Part shown: positions 18,716-27,153 of the stretch, one piece after another
Layout of the letters: each line of letters opens with the position of its first letter
How positions within the stretch are numbered: the first letter of the stretch is position 1
NCBI RefSeq assembly: GCF_023051175.1
Contig: NZ_JALKII010000006.1
Location: 1-64,000, forward strand
Direction: 5' to 3'
Origin: Alcanivorax quisquiliarum
Lineage (GTDB): Bacteria > Pseudomonadota > Gammaproteobacteria > Pseudomonadales > Alcanivoracaceae
DNA length: 64,000 bases
Program-made: the position numbers and the translations under genes
The notes under the pieces: model-generated
Databases searched by the model: none
Seen by the model: the letters and a program-made list of their open reading frames with translations, nothing else
What the model was told of the DNA's origin: nothing

Positions 18716-19684
18716 TCAGCCCGCGCCAGCCAGCTGCTCCCAGGCGCGCACCGTGCGCGCGGCACGCGCCTTGCCGGCGACACCGAACAGCGGCGCATCC
18801 CGGCACCAGCGCGCCGCCGCCGCATCATCCGCCTGCTGCATGAGCACGCCGGTCTCCTGATACAGCGCTCCCGCAACGGCCAGCGCACCCGCCAGCGCCA
18901 CATGCGTCGCCGCCGAGGCCGGGTGCTGCCCGGCCAGCGCAGCCAAACTGCACAGCGCCGCCACCAGCCGCTCCTGCAACGCCTGCGGCCAGCCTCGGGC
19001 GCGCGCCTCCCGCAGCGCATACGCCAGCACCGCCAGGTTTACAAACACATCCTCGATGGTGCGGAAAGGCTTCACATAATCGCTGTAGCCGTCGCCGGGC
19101 AGCATCGCCGCTGCCGGCACCACCACAGCTTTCAGAAGACACTGGCTGTGAGGCAACTCGGGGATGAACGGCAGCGGCGGCGAGGGCGGCCATTCCAGCC
19201 CCGCCGCTATCGCCGGCACCCGTAGCACTTTCAACCGTGGCCGCGCCTTCTCATCATCGTCGGCAAGCCGGGCCACCACCAGCACTGCCGTGCAGTCGCC
19301 ACCCAACGTGATCCAGCTCTTGTGGCCATCCAGTCGCCAGCCTTCTACCGTCTCGGCACAGCGGGTTTCAATATCCCGTGGCCGGTTGCCCGCTGGCTCG
19401 GTGGCCGCCAACGCCAGAATCTCCTCCGGCCGCACACCCGGCACCAGGGCACGCAGCGCCGCCTGATAACCCGCCGCAAATGCCCAGCCGATACGATCCG
19501 CCATGAACCCGCCGCGTAGCGCGAGCGCCACCGGATCATCGGCCTCGCTTGCCAGCCCCTGCCACACGGCGCGCCACGTATGCAGCGAGGGCTGCGCCGC
19601 GACCGCGTGCGATGTTTGCAACAGCCAGCCCAGATTATCGTTCAGGGAAGTATCTGGCGGCGGCGTGTTCAAAATGGTGCTCAT
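18716..19684 (-). CDS. Short acyl-CoA dehydrogenase-like protein
   Basis: 322 residues, clearly shorter than ordinary acyl-CoA dehydrogenases (about 380 or more). The middle beta-domain is recognisable (GWRLDGHKSWITLGGDCTAV, with VLVVARL after it), and a helical C-terminus rich in Ala and Leu follows, but the usual catalytic-base and FAD-binding motifs (GGxGY, YEGT) are not visible. It may be a divergent, non-catalytic or differently reacting family member. The start overlaps the end of the CtaG-like gene by four bases, so they are translationally coupled; the OsmC-like gene is 70 bases downstream. Confidence 0.7.
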   Translation of the reverse strand: MSTILNTPPPDTSLNDNLGWLLQTSHAVAAQPSLHTWRAVWQGLASEADDPVALALRGGFMADRIGWAFAAGYQAALRALVPGVRPEEILALAATEPAGNRPRDIETRCAETVEGWRLDGHKSWITLGGDCTAVLVVARLADDDEKARPRLKVLRVPAIAAGLEWPPSPPLPFIPELPHSQCLLKAVVVPAAAMLPGDGYSDYVKPFRTIEDVFVNLAVLAYALREARARGWPQALQERLVAALCSLAALAGQHPASAATHVALAGALAVAGALYQETGVLMQQADDAAAARWCRDAPLFGVAGKARAARTVRAWEQLAGAG

Positions 19685-20583
19685 CCTGCGGGCCCTCGAA
19701 ATGCGCGATCACCGCTGGCCGTGCGGCCAGACATGGAAGCGGCAGATGTTGGCAGATCAGAGATCGGCCCGCCATGACGGCAGCCGACACAGCCCGGCGA
19801 CGATCGCCACCGCGCAACTTTGCCGTAAGCCCGACGCCGTATCGGCCTGCCAGCGGCAGCCCAATGCGGGGTAGCGAAGAACACCACCATCAGCATCAGC
19901 TCGGCCAGGTCCCCGGCGTAATACATCAGCATCGCGCCCTGCCGCAGGCTGTCGCTGGCAATGCCTGCCCCATCCGGCCAGGGGCCGGCGTACATCAATT
20001 TTCCGAGCAATGCGTGCAGCCCTGCCGAGCACCATAGCCACATGCCGCGCGTCCGGCGTGAGGCGGTGCCGGGCAGCCGATCCGGCCCCCCAAGAATTGC
20101 CTGGCAGTACAGATAGCCCGCCAGTAGAAAATGGAGATGCAGCCAGACGTGGCCGGCCGGGTGTGCCATGCCCCAGGTAAACAACGGCGTCAGATACAGT
20201 AGATACATGCCGCCGATATGCAGCACGCTGGCAGGCAGCGGATGCCAGGCCCAACACAGCGGCCGGCTGTGCCAACAGCGCACCAGCCTGCGAGCGATGG
20301 CAACCGGCAATGCCCGCAGCAGCAGCGTACCGGGCGCCGAGCAGACCAGCAGCAACGGCGCCACCATGCCGATCAGCACATGTTGCGCCATGTGCCAGCG
20401 GTAATCACCGTGCGCCTGATGCATCACCCACTCGGAAAAACAGAACCCCAGCAACACTACCGCCACGCTGGCACAGAGCAGCCGCTGCCGGGGCCAGCGT
20501 TTGTATGCGTCGCTGCGTGCGTTAGCCTGCGCCGCCCAGCCAAGCAGATAGCCAGTGCCGATCAGCGGCGCAATCCATTCCAT
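19681..20583 (-). CDS. CtaG-type (caa3_CtaG family) membrane protein
   Basis: Multi-pass inner-membrane protein of 300 residues with about seven hydrophobic segments (for example VAVVLLGFCFSEWVMHQAHG, HVLIGMVAPLLLVCSAPGTL, YLLYLTPLFTWGM, GAMLMYYAGDLAELMLMVVF) and several membrane-proximal His residues (EWVMHQAHGDYRWHMAQHV, HPAGHVWLHLHFLLAGYLY). This is the pattern of the caa3_CtaG family, linked to cytochrome oxidase assembly or copper handling, though the role here is inferred. The stop follows coupling with the next gene, and ATG 20583 lies one base after the DUF2243 stop. The C-terminal 60 residues are polar and poorly conserved-looking. Confidence 0.8.
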   Translation of the reverse strand: MEWIAPLIGTGYLLGWAAQANARSDAYKRWPRQRLLCASVAVVLLGFCFSEWVMHQAHGDYRWHMAQHVLIGMVAPLLLVCSAPGTLLLRALPVAIARRLVRCWHSRPLCWAWHPLPASVLHIGGMYLLYLTPLFTWGMAHPAGHVWLHLHFLLAGYLYCQAILGGPDRLPGTASRRTRGMWLWCSAGLHALLGKLMYAGPWPDGAGIASDSLRQGAMLMYYAGDLAELMLMVVFFATPHWAAAGRPIRRRAYGKVARWRSSPGCVGCRHGGPISDLPTSAASMSGRTASGDRAFRGPAG

Positions 20584-20584
20584 C

Positions 20585-21058
20585 TCAGCGCCCCTGCACA
20601 CGCTTGGCGCGTGCCAGCAGCCACAGACCCGCCAACAATAACAGCAGCCCGCTCAGGCACCATGTCAGGTCGTACCAGAACAGATCGACGCCATAACGCA
20701 CCTGATGCAGCCGCAACAGCTTATGCACCACTATGCCGTCGAACAGTTGAAAAGCACCGGCTCCCGACAACAGGCCCGACCATGCCGCGCGCCCGTGCAG
20801 CGCATGTCGGCGCGCCAGCGCCAGCAACATGCAGCCGCCGCCAGCGATTGCCATGAGCTCCAGCGCGTGCAACAGGCCGTCCGCCAGCAACCCGAGCGCT
20901 GGCGTGCCCCGGTCGTAGAAATGATGCCACTGCAATATCTGGTGGAACACGATTTCATCGACCGCCGCCATCATGCCGGCACCGACCAGCGCCGCAGCAC
21001 GCCAGCTTGGCGTAAGCACTTTCCGGCCTGAATATGTCACCGGCCTGTTGCTGTTCAT
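20585..21058 (-). CDS. DUF2243 membrane protein
   Basis: 157 residues, four predicted membrane helices. The segment AAVDEIVFHQILQWHHFYDR and the later QLFDGIVVHKLLRLHQVRYG are the paired D-x-x-x-H-x-x-L-x-x-H motifs characteristic of DUF2243. The conserved His/Asp at the membrane suggest metal or heme binding, but no function is established. ATG 21058 has GGGAG eight bases upstream, and the longer frame to 21208 lies in the promoter region. It is the first gene of the four-gene operon; DUF2243 next to a CtaG-like gene is a recurring pairing. Confidence 0.85.
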   Translation of the reverse strand: MNSNRPVTYSGRKVLTPSWRAAALVGAGMMAAVDEIVFHQILQWHHFYDRGTPALGLLADGLLHALELMAIAGGGCMLLALARRHALHGRAAWSGLLSGAGAFQLFDGIVVHKLLRLHQVRYGVDLFWYDLTWCLSGLLLLLAGLWLLARAKRVQGR

Positions 21059-21309
21059 CGCTGACTCCCGATGCCATCCATTGCTCTTCGAGGCAGCAGC
21101 GCAGGCATGGTTCGCGGCGCGGTTGCTTTTCGCGTGCCAGCGCACGGGCGGGCAACACTGTCGCCGCGGCAAACAAACTTCGCTGCTGATCGCTGCTATC
21201 AGCATCACATAAGCAAGCCGCTCGCCTGAACCGTCTTCCTCCTCTCCCAGTCCATCTGATAACCGGCGCGCTGCCGGCCTTCCTATTTCCGCGCCTGACC
21301 GGAGGCCAC
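21059..21309. promoter_or_regulatory. Divergent promoter region of the stress operons
   Basis: This 251-base region separates the DUF2243 operon (minus) from the ferritin-like operon (plus) and must hold both promoters. It contains GCTGAT-N7-ATCAGC (21185-21203), a 6-bp inverted repeat that could be an operator. No certain -35/-10 pair is evident. Shared control of the two operons is inference. Confidence 0.35.
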
Positions 21310-22479
21310 ATGGACACCATTACCAATCTACTGGATGCAAAAGGAACGCCGCTTGATCGGCAGCGATTCACCTGGCGGGAAATGAGCAACGCACCGATCA
21401 GCAAGCTCGATGACGATGCCTTCACACGCGTGCGGGTGATCCTCATGAACGGCATCGAAACCGATGCCCTGCGCCTTAAACATATCGGCGCGCGCATGTT
21501 CGGTGAATTGCGCGAGCCGCTGGCACAGGTGCGGCGCGTGGAGCAGCATCAGCAGACCCAGATCAACTGGCTGCTGTCGGCGGATCACTCGCCGCTGGAA
21601 ACCACACTGGCCTACGAACAGGTCGCGATCGAAGTTACCGCTGCGGTAGCCCAGAACGAACCTGACCCCTATCAGGCGCAAACTTATCGCTTTGGCTTGC
21701 TGGAAGATTTCGATCACCTGTACCGTTACGCCGCCATGCTGGATCGGCTGGAAGGCAAGGACGCCAACAATATCCTGCAGGGCTACACCGATATCATCCC
21801 GGCCCGCCCCACCGCCGATCACCACCGCCACCCCGATGACGATCTGCGCGAACACTACGACCGTAGCGATGCGGCGCTGATCACCAAGATTCACGCGGCC
21901 ATGATTACCGCCGCGGAATACCAGACCCACGATTACTACATGAATATCGGGCCATTGTTTGCTGATCCGCTAGCGCGCGCCCTGTATGCCGAGATCGCCT
22001 CGGTGGAAGAGCAGCATGTCACCCAGTACGGCTCCTTGATGGACCCGAACGAAAGCTTTCTGGAGAAATGGCTGATCCACGAAGTGATGGAAGCCTACAA
22101 CTATCTGAGCTGCGTGGAACAGGAAGACAACCCGCGTATCCGTGCCATCTGGGAGCGCTTTCTCGACTACGAGCTCGGCCATATGAACCTGGTCATGGAG
22201 CTGTTCAAGAAGCACGAACGGCGTGATCCGGCAGAAGTGCTCGCCGGGCCGATGCCGCGGCTGATGAAACTGAAGAGCCAGCGCGACTTCATTCGCAAAG
22301 TGATTTCCGAAGAGGTGGACCTGCGAGCGCTCGGCATCAACTTCGTGCCGCGTGAGGATGAAGGCCAGCTCACTCTCGATTACCGCCAGCATCTGCACTC
22401 GCAAGGCATTCCCGCCGATATTGTTTCCGCCGGCTATAGCTGGCACCCCGGCACCGAGTTGAACCGACCGGCACCGTAA
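21310..22479 (+). CDS. Ferritin-like/rubrerythrin-type diiron protein
   Basis: A 389-residue mainly helical protein starting at ATG 21310 behind GGAGG. Candidate diiron ligands are spread over helices: ETTLAYEQVAIEVTAAVAQ, then AAEYQTHDYYMNIG, EIASVEEQHVTQYGS (E-E-x-x-H type) and FLDYELGHMNLVMELFKKH (E-x-x-H). This fits two ferritin-like four-helix units or one extended unit, in the cytoplasm (no signal peptide). Substrate and reaction are unknown; iron storage or peroxide detoxification is the usual role. It is followed 32 bases on by a second ferritin-like gene. Confidence 0.75.
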   Translation: MDTITNLLDAKGTPLDRQRFTWREMSNAPISKLDDDAFTRVRVILMNGIETDALRLKHIGARMFGELREPLAQVRRVEQHQQTQINWLLSADHSPLETTLAYEQVAIEVTAAVAQNEPDPYQAQTYRFGLLEDFDHLYRYAAMLDRLEGKDANNILQGYTDIIPARPTADHHRHPDDDLREHYDRSDAALITKIHAAMITAAEYQTHDYYMNIGPLFADPLARALYAEIASVEEQHVTQYGSLMDPNESFLEKWLIHEVMEAYNYLSCVEQEDNPRIRAIWERFLDYELGHMNLVMELFKKHERRDPAEVLAGPMPRLMKLKSQRDFIRKVISEEVDLRALGINFVPREDEGQLTLDYRQHLHSQGIPADIVSAGYSWHPGTELNRPAP

Positions 22480-22511
22480 CAGCCCGAAGCTTTTTTTCAG
22501 GAGGACGACAC

Positions 22512-23231
22512 ATGGACAAGCCCGCCCACACAGGCATGAACCGCACCGGTGCGCAAATGTCGCCGCTGCACACGCCAGAGCAAAAAGCCGCGGCCGAACA
22601 GGTGCGGCCCACCGTACCCGGCTCTGCCCGGCAGCTGGCCGAAGCACGGCAGGAGGCAGTTGCCAGCGCCGAGCCGGTCGGCTCGGTGCCGATTCCCGGC
22701 TCGATCAAAGGTGCTGTCAAAACCGTAGCGCAGAAAATATCTGGCCATAACCCGGCCATACTGATCGACAAGTTGGGCGAACGGCTGGCATTCGAGCGTA
22801 CCGGCGTGCGGCTTTACGATGCCATGATCGCCAAGGCACAGGCGCTTGGCGAACCCCAGGACAAGCTCGATCGTCTGCAACATTTTCGGGATGAAGAAGC
22901 CGAACATATGGAGCGCGTCAAAGAGGCGATGGAATCGCTTGGCGCCGACCCGACAGCGCAAACACCCTCCGCCGACGTGGCTGGTGTCAGCGGCCTCGGT
23001 GTGCTCCAGGTGATTACCGATCCTCGCACCAATATGGCGCAATCGCTGGATGCTTTATTGACCGCAGAACTGACCGACAATGCCGCCTGGGACCTGCTTA
23101 TCGATCTCGCCCGTGAAGCCGGCCAAAGCGACATGGTGCCTTCCTTCGAGCAGGCACTGCGCCAGGAGCAGGATCACCTCGGCACGTTACGCATCTGGTT
23201 GCGCGAAGCACTCGGCGTGAAAAATTCGTGA
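22512..23231 (+). CDS. Ferritin-like domain protein
   Basis: 239 residues, starting at ATG 22512 with a strong AGGAGG. The first 80 residues are low-complexity (Ala/Pro/Gln-rich), followed by a helical bundle with LAFERTGVRLYDAMIAKA, HFRDEEAEHMERVKEAMESL (E-x-x-H motif), ALLTAELTDNAAWDLLIDLA and FEQALRQEQDHLGTLRIWLR (E-x-x-H again). The two E-x-x-H helices fit a diiron ferritin-like fold. It is in one operon with the previous gene and probably works with it. Confidence 0.78.
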   Translation: MDKPAHTGMNRTGAQMSPLHTPEQKAAAEQVRPTVPGSARQLAEARQEAVASAEPVGSVPIPGSIKGAVKTVAQKISGHNPAILIDKLGERLAFERTGVRLYDAMIAKAQALGEPQDKLDRLQHFRDEEAEHMERVKEAMESLGADPTAQTPSADVAGVSGLGVLQVITDPRTNMAQSLDALLTAELTDNAAWDLLIDLAREAGQSDMVPSFEQALRQEQDHLGTLRIWLREALGVKNS

Positions 23232-23267
23232 CGCAGCGCACTCGACACTGGCAGCACTGGCGGCTCG

Positions 23268-24269
23268 TCAACGATGATAGCCGTCAGTGCCCACCTTGCC
23301 GCGAAATACCCAATAAGCGTAACCGGAATAAGTCAGGATGATCGGCAGCAGTATCACTGCGCCGACCAGCATGAAGATCAGGCTTTCAGGCGGCGCCGCT
23401 GCCTCGTGAAGCGTCAGGCTGCCCGGCACGATCTCGGGAAACATGCTGACGCCCAACCCCGCCATGCCCAGCGCAAACAGAATGATGGTGAGCACGAACG
23501 GCTGCCAGTCTGCGCCACGGCGCAATGCCAGCCACAGCAGCAACGCCACCACAGTGACGGCCAGCGGTACCTGCGCCGTATATAACACTCGTGGCCAGTC
23601 AAACCAGCGATGCATGTACTCCAGCGACAAAAGCGGCGTGGCCAGGCTCACCAGCACCAGCGCACCCAGCGTCAGCCACGCCGCACGCCGGGCCAGCGCA
23701 CGCACCCGCTCGCGCAAGGCGCCCTCCGTTTTCATGATCAGCCAGGTGGCACCCAGCAGCGCGTAACCCGCCACCAGGCTCACCCCGGTAAGCAGGCTGA
23801 ATGGCGTCAGCCAATCCCACCAGCCGCCTGCATAAGCTCGGCCCTCCACGGTGATGCCTTGCAGCAAGGCGCCCAGCGTAATGCCTTGTGCCAGCGCCGC
23901 TACCACAGAGCCCAGCGTGAACGACAGATCCCAGGCCGGCCGGTGGGCCGGATCGCGCCAGCGAAACTCGAACGCCACACCTCGAAATATCAGCGCCAGC
24001 AACATGGCAATGATGGGTGCATACAACGCCGGCAAAATCACCGCATAAGCCAGCGGAAAGGCGGCCATCAAGCCGCCACCACCAAACACCAGCCAGGTTT
24101 CATTGCCATCCCATAACGGCGCCACCGAGTTCATCGCCCGGTCGCGCTGCTCGCCCGGTTTCAGCAGCGGATAGAGAATACCGATACCGAGATCAAAGCC
24201 ATCCAGCACCACATAGGCGAACACCGCAAAAGCGATCAACGCGCCCCAGATTACCGGCAGGCTACTCAT
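23268..24269 (-). CDS. cydB: Cytochrome bd-type ubiquinol oxidase subunit II
   Basis: Integral membrane subunit of the bd oxidase, 333 residues with eight or nine helices. It begins MSSLPVIWGALIAFAVFAYV, followed by VLDGFDLGIG, the standard CydB N-terminus, and has LWDGNETWLVFGGGGLMAAF, the FEFRWRD loop, SLLTGVSLVAGYALLGATWL and the C-terminal YSGYAYWVFRGKV. ATG 24269 lies inside the end of cydA (8-base overlap), so the two are coupled. The longer frame to 24449 is a shadow of cydA. No third small subunit (cydX/cydZ) is recognisable after it; the ferritin-like operon converges here. Confidence 0.95.
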   Translation of the reverse strand: MSSLPVIWGALIAFAVFAYVVLDGFDLGIGILYPLLKPGEQRDRAMNSVAPLWDGNETWLVFGGGGLMAAFPLAYAVILPALYAPIIAMLLALIFRGVAFEFRWRDPAHRPAWDLSFTLGSVVAALAQGITLGALLQGITVEGRAYAGGWWDWLTPFSLLTGVSLVAGYALLGATWLIMKTEGALRERVRALARRAAWLTLGALVLVSLATPLLSLEYMHRWFDWPRVLYTAQVPLAVTVVALLLWLALRRGADWQPFVLTIILFALGMAGLGVSMFPEIVPGSLTLHEAAAPPESLIFMLVGAVILLPIILTYSGYAYWVFRGKVGTDGYHR

Positions 24270-25689
24270 GGCGTGGCTCCTTCCGGCCAAACATCCGAGC
24301 CGGATCAATGGCGGCTGCCGGCGTGGTCCCGGCCGTGCGGATCGGCGTGCCTTCGTCGTCATCTTGCGCGCCCACCAGCGGCAGCTTGCGCAACATGCGA
24401 AACAGATACATGCCGCCGATACCGAACACCAGGCAGTACACCAGCACAAACATCGTCAGCGACACCCACAATGCCGGAGCTCCCAAAGGCGACACCGAAT
24501 CCGCCGTGCGCAGCAGGCCGTATACAGTATACGGCTGCCGCCCGACTTCTGTTGTCACCCAGCCGGCAATCACCGCCACCACCCCCGCTGGCCCCATCGC
24601 CAGCGCAAACCGGTGCAACGGGCGAGTGTCATACAGCCGCTTGCGTAGCCGTGCATACAGGCCGCAGGCGCCCAACAGCAACATCAGAACCCCCAGGCCC
24701 ACCATGATCCGAAAACTCCAGAACACAATCGCCACCGGCGGCCACTCTTCCCGTGGCACGGTTTCCAGACCCTCCAGTGGTGCGTTCCAGTCATGCTGCA
24801 ATATCAGCGAGGAACCACCGGGAATCGCCAGCCCGTAACGGATTTCGGCAGCGCTCTGATCCGGCCAGCCGACCACATAAAACGGCGCACCATCCGGGTA
24901 ACTGTCGAAATGCCCCTCCATCGCCATCACCTTCGCCGGCTGATGCTCAAGCGTGTTCAGGCCGTGAAAATCGCCCACCAGAATCTGTATCGGTGCTGTC
25001 ACGATGACCATGCCCATGGCCATGGAAAACATCAGCCGGGCACGCGGTTCGGTATTGTCACGCAGCAGATGCCAGGCGCCGGTGGCGCCCACCAGCAAGG
25101 CCGTGGTCAGGTAGGCCGCCAGCACCGTATGCCCGAGCCGAAACGGCAGTGAAGGATTGAAGATGATCTGCCACCAGCTTTCCGGCACAAACTGCCCGGC
25201 TTCGTTGATGCCGAACCCCGCTGGCGTATGCATCCAGGAATTGGCGGCGATAATCCAGAATGCGGAAAGCACCGTGCCCACCGCCACTGCCAGCGTGGCG
25301 AAGCAATGCAAGCCACGGCCGATGCGATCCATACCGAACAGCATCAACCCGAGAAACCCCGCCTCCAGAAAAAAGGCCGTCAGCACTTCGTAAGCCATCA
25401 GCGGTCCGAGCACCGGCCCGACACGATCGGCATACACCGACCAGTTGGTGCCGAACTGATACGTCAGCACAATGCCGGACACCACGCCCATGGCAAACAT
25501 TAGCGCAAACGGTTTGAGCCAGAAGCGGAACACCTGCAGATAAATATCCTGGCGACGCCACAACCAGAGTATTTCCAGCACCGCCAGATAGCTGGCCAGC
25601 CCGATCGTCAGCGCCGGGAAAACAAAATGGAACGATACCGTGAACGCAAACTGGATTCGCGCCAGTAGCAACGCATCCCACACTTCCAT
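24262..25689 (-). CDS. cydA: Cytochrome bd-type oxidase subunit I, cyanide-insensitive (CioA) type
   Basis: Quinol-oxidising, heme-carrying subunit of the bd oxidase, 475 residues. It has the heme b595 His in FTVSFHFVFPALTIG, the second heme His in FRLGHTVLAAYL, the Q-loop residues Lys and Glu in HQPAKVMAMEGHF, and GRQPYTVYGLLRTADSVSP. The GRQP sequence and the absence of the long Q-loop insertion (E. coli CydA is about 522) place it in the cyanide-insensitive oxidase group known from Pseudomonas. The start is six bases after the stop of the Rho_N-type protein gene, without a good ribosome site of its own, suggesting translational coupling. Confidence 0.95.
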   Translation of the reverse strand: MEVWDALLLARIQFAFTVSFHFVFPALTIGLASYLAVLEILWLWRRQDIYLQVFRFWLKPFALMFAMGVVSGIVLTYQFGTNWSVYADRVGPVLGPLMAYEVLTAFFLEAGFLGLMLFGMDRIGRGLHCFATLAVAVGTVLSAFWIIAANSWMHTPAGFGINEAGQFVPESWWQIIFNPSLPFRLGHTVLAAYLTTALLVGATGAWHLLRDNTEPRARLMFSMAMGMVIVTAPIQILVGDFHGLNTLEHQPAKVMAMEGHFDSYPDGAPFYVVGWPDQSAAEIRYGLAIPGGSSLILQHDWNAPLEGLETVPREEWPPVAIVFWSFRIMVGLGVLMLLLGACGLYARLRKRLYDTRPLHRFALAMGPAGVVAVIAGWVTTEVGRQPYTVYGLLRTADSVSPLGAPALWVSLTMFVLVYCLVFGIGGMYLFRMLRKLPLVGAQDDDEGTPIRTAGTTPAAAIDPARMFGRKEPRHE

Positions 25690-25695
25690 GGCGCG

Positions 25696-26013
25696 TCAGC
25701 GGCCACGCAGGGCATTGACCAGCTGCTGCTTGGTCATGCGGCTGCGCCCGGAAATCTGCCGCTCCCGCGCCAGGTTATAAAGCTCGTCGCGGCTACGGTC
25801 ATCCAATGGCGTATTGGGATTGCCGGTGCCCTGGGTTTTTCGGTTGGGCGTTTCGCCTTCCTGCCGCCGCTGCTTGTTGACGGTGCGTGCCGCGATCTCT
25901 TTCGCCTTGGCTGGCGAGCGGCCGCGCTCGCGATAGCTTTCACGCACATGTTCATACATGCGTTCACGCTTGTTGCTGCCCTTGCTACTGGCGGACGATC
26001 CCGTGCGGGGCAT
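25696..26013 (-). CDS. Small basic protein with C-terminal Rho_N/SAP-like motif
   Basis: 105 residues, starting at ATG 26013 with AAGGAG ahead. A basic, Ser/Arg-rich N-terminus (SSASSKGSNKRERMYEHVRE) leads to a plasmid-stabilisation-like segment RSPAKAKEIAARTVNKQRR, a Gly/Asn/Pro linker, and a C-terminal helical motif DELYNLARERQISGRSRMTK followed by QQLVNALR. This last motif resembles Rho_N/SAP nucleic-acid-binding folds. Almost the same motif ends the second Ku protein (52950-54026). Proteins of this type are often annotated as plasmid stabilisation proteins; the cellular role is unknown. Next gene: cydA, six bases on. Confidence 0.8.
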   Translation of the reverse strand: MPRTGSSASSKGSNKRERMYEHVRESYRERGRSPAKAKEIAARTVNKQRRQEGETPNRKTQGTGNPNTPLDDRSRDELYNLARERQISGRSRMTKQQLVNALRGR

Positions 26014-26152
26014 GGCTCGGCTCCTTGTCCAGAGAGTGTGTCGAGAATGCATAGAGAATGCGCAAAGAGTGTTCTCGCTGCGACCGGCGAGTGCCGCTCC
26101 GGTTCCAGCCCGGCGTGCTTGCTGTGCAGCGCTCTGCCAAAAGCACGCCGGA

Positions 26153-26893
26153 TCACCGGCAAAACCGTAATCCGCGTGTGCCGAAATGAAAGTGATCGGC
26201 GTGCGGTGCGTTGTAATCCGGGCCCAGCACGGTGCCGAAATAACCACAGGCGCGCTGATGCGCCTCGCGGAGAAAACGCGCCGCGTCCCGTTGGTGCCCG
26301 TCCCATCCTTCCAGCACCGTAATACGCCGACCGTCCGCCAGCCTGAAGGCAGCAACATCCAGCGCACTGGCGGTGGCATGTTCACTGCGCCGGGCATCCG
26401 TGCGGTGATAAATATTACGGCAGGAAAAACTGCCAAAGTGCTCCACCATCCGGATCGGCTGCCCGAAGCGACGCTGCGCCAGCGGCTGCAAGGCATGGCG
26501 CTCGTACATCAGCCACGCCACCACCAACGGGCAGCGGGCGGTAAAGGGGGTATTGAACGTCACGCTGCTGCCGCGCAAGCGCACCACGTTGGTCAGCGGG
26601 CACTCGGCCACGGGCGTGTAATCCTCCAGCGGCAGATAATCCAGCTCTGCCGCTGGCACCGCCGCCAGCACCGCCTGGCAGCGTGCCGCCGGCGCACTTT
26701 TCAGCCGCGTCAGTTTCCAGCGCGTCACAGGCGTCATCGGGTGCGCCACCGACAGCGGCGCCCAAGGGCTCCACTGCGGCGGCAGCAGCCGCCAGGGCCG
26801 GGCAGCGATCAGCACCGCCAACGTCAGCACCACCAGCAATAACACCAGCGCCCGGCCCTGCCGGTTTGCCACGGCGTTGCGTCGTGTCTTCAT
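26153..26893 (-). CDS. Extensin-like C-terminal domain protein (peptidoglycan/DD-peptidase-like)
   Basis: 246 residues with an N-terminal membrane anchor or signal segment (LVLLLVVLTLAVLIAARPW). The remainder matches the extensin-like family: WKLTRLKSAPAARCQAVL, FTARCPLVVAWLMYERHAL, CRNIYHRTDARRSEHATASA followed by LDVAAF, and the HADHFHFG metal-site motif. His/Asp residues in SEHATASALDVA and HADHFHFG resemble LAS-type zinc peptidases, so a cell-wall hydrolase is likely. It is the first gene of the minus-strand run leading to the Rho_N-type gene and cydAB, 139 bases away. Confidence 0.85.
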   Translation of the reverse strand: MKTRRNAVANRQGRALVLLLVVLTLAVLIAARPWRLLPPQWSPWAPLSVAHPMTPVTRWKLTRLKSAPAARCQAVLAAVPAAELDYLPLEDYTPVAECPLTNVVRLRGSSVTFNTPFTARCPLVVAWLMYERHALQPLAQRRFGQPIRMVEHFGSFSCRNIYHRTDARRSEHATASALDVAAFRLADGRRITVLEGWDGHQRDAARFLREAHQRACGYFGTVLGPDYNAPHADHFHFGTRGLRFCR

Positions 26894-27153
26894 GCCGCTC
26901 CCTTTGCCAAATACCTGTACTCAAGTCGATCCGATTTGCCCCACGCCATTACACAAGCCGCCCTGTAACACCAGCAACGGTTCCACAGCGAGGGCTCGTT
27001 CGCTTACCCGCAACAATCTGTAAAAGCGCAGCCCCGCTGTGGCATAGCGCACAGAGCAATAAGCCAGCGCGCGTTGCATCGAAGCTCCCGGCTGCGACGA
27101 TAAAACTCCACGGCCCATGCGGCCACACACCACCCAGGCAAGGAGGGCCTCCC

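Noticed and set aside
24262-24449. Extended N-terminus of CydB
   Set aside because: The extra residues are the cydA end in another frame; the CydB family begins at MSSLPVIWG.
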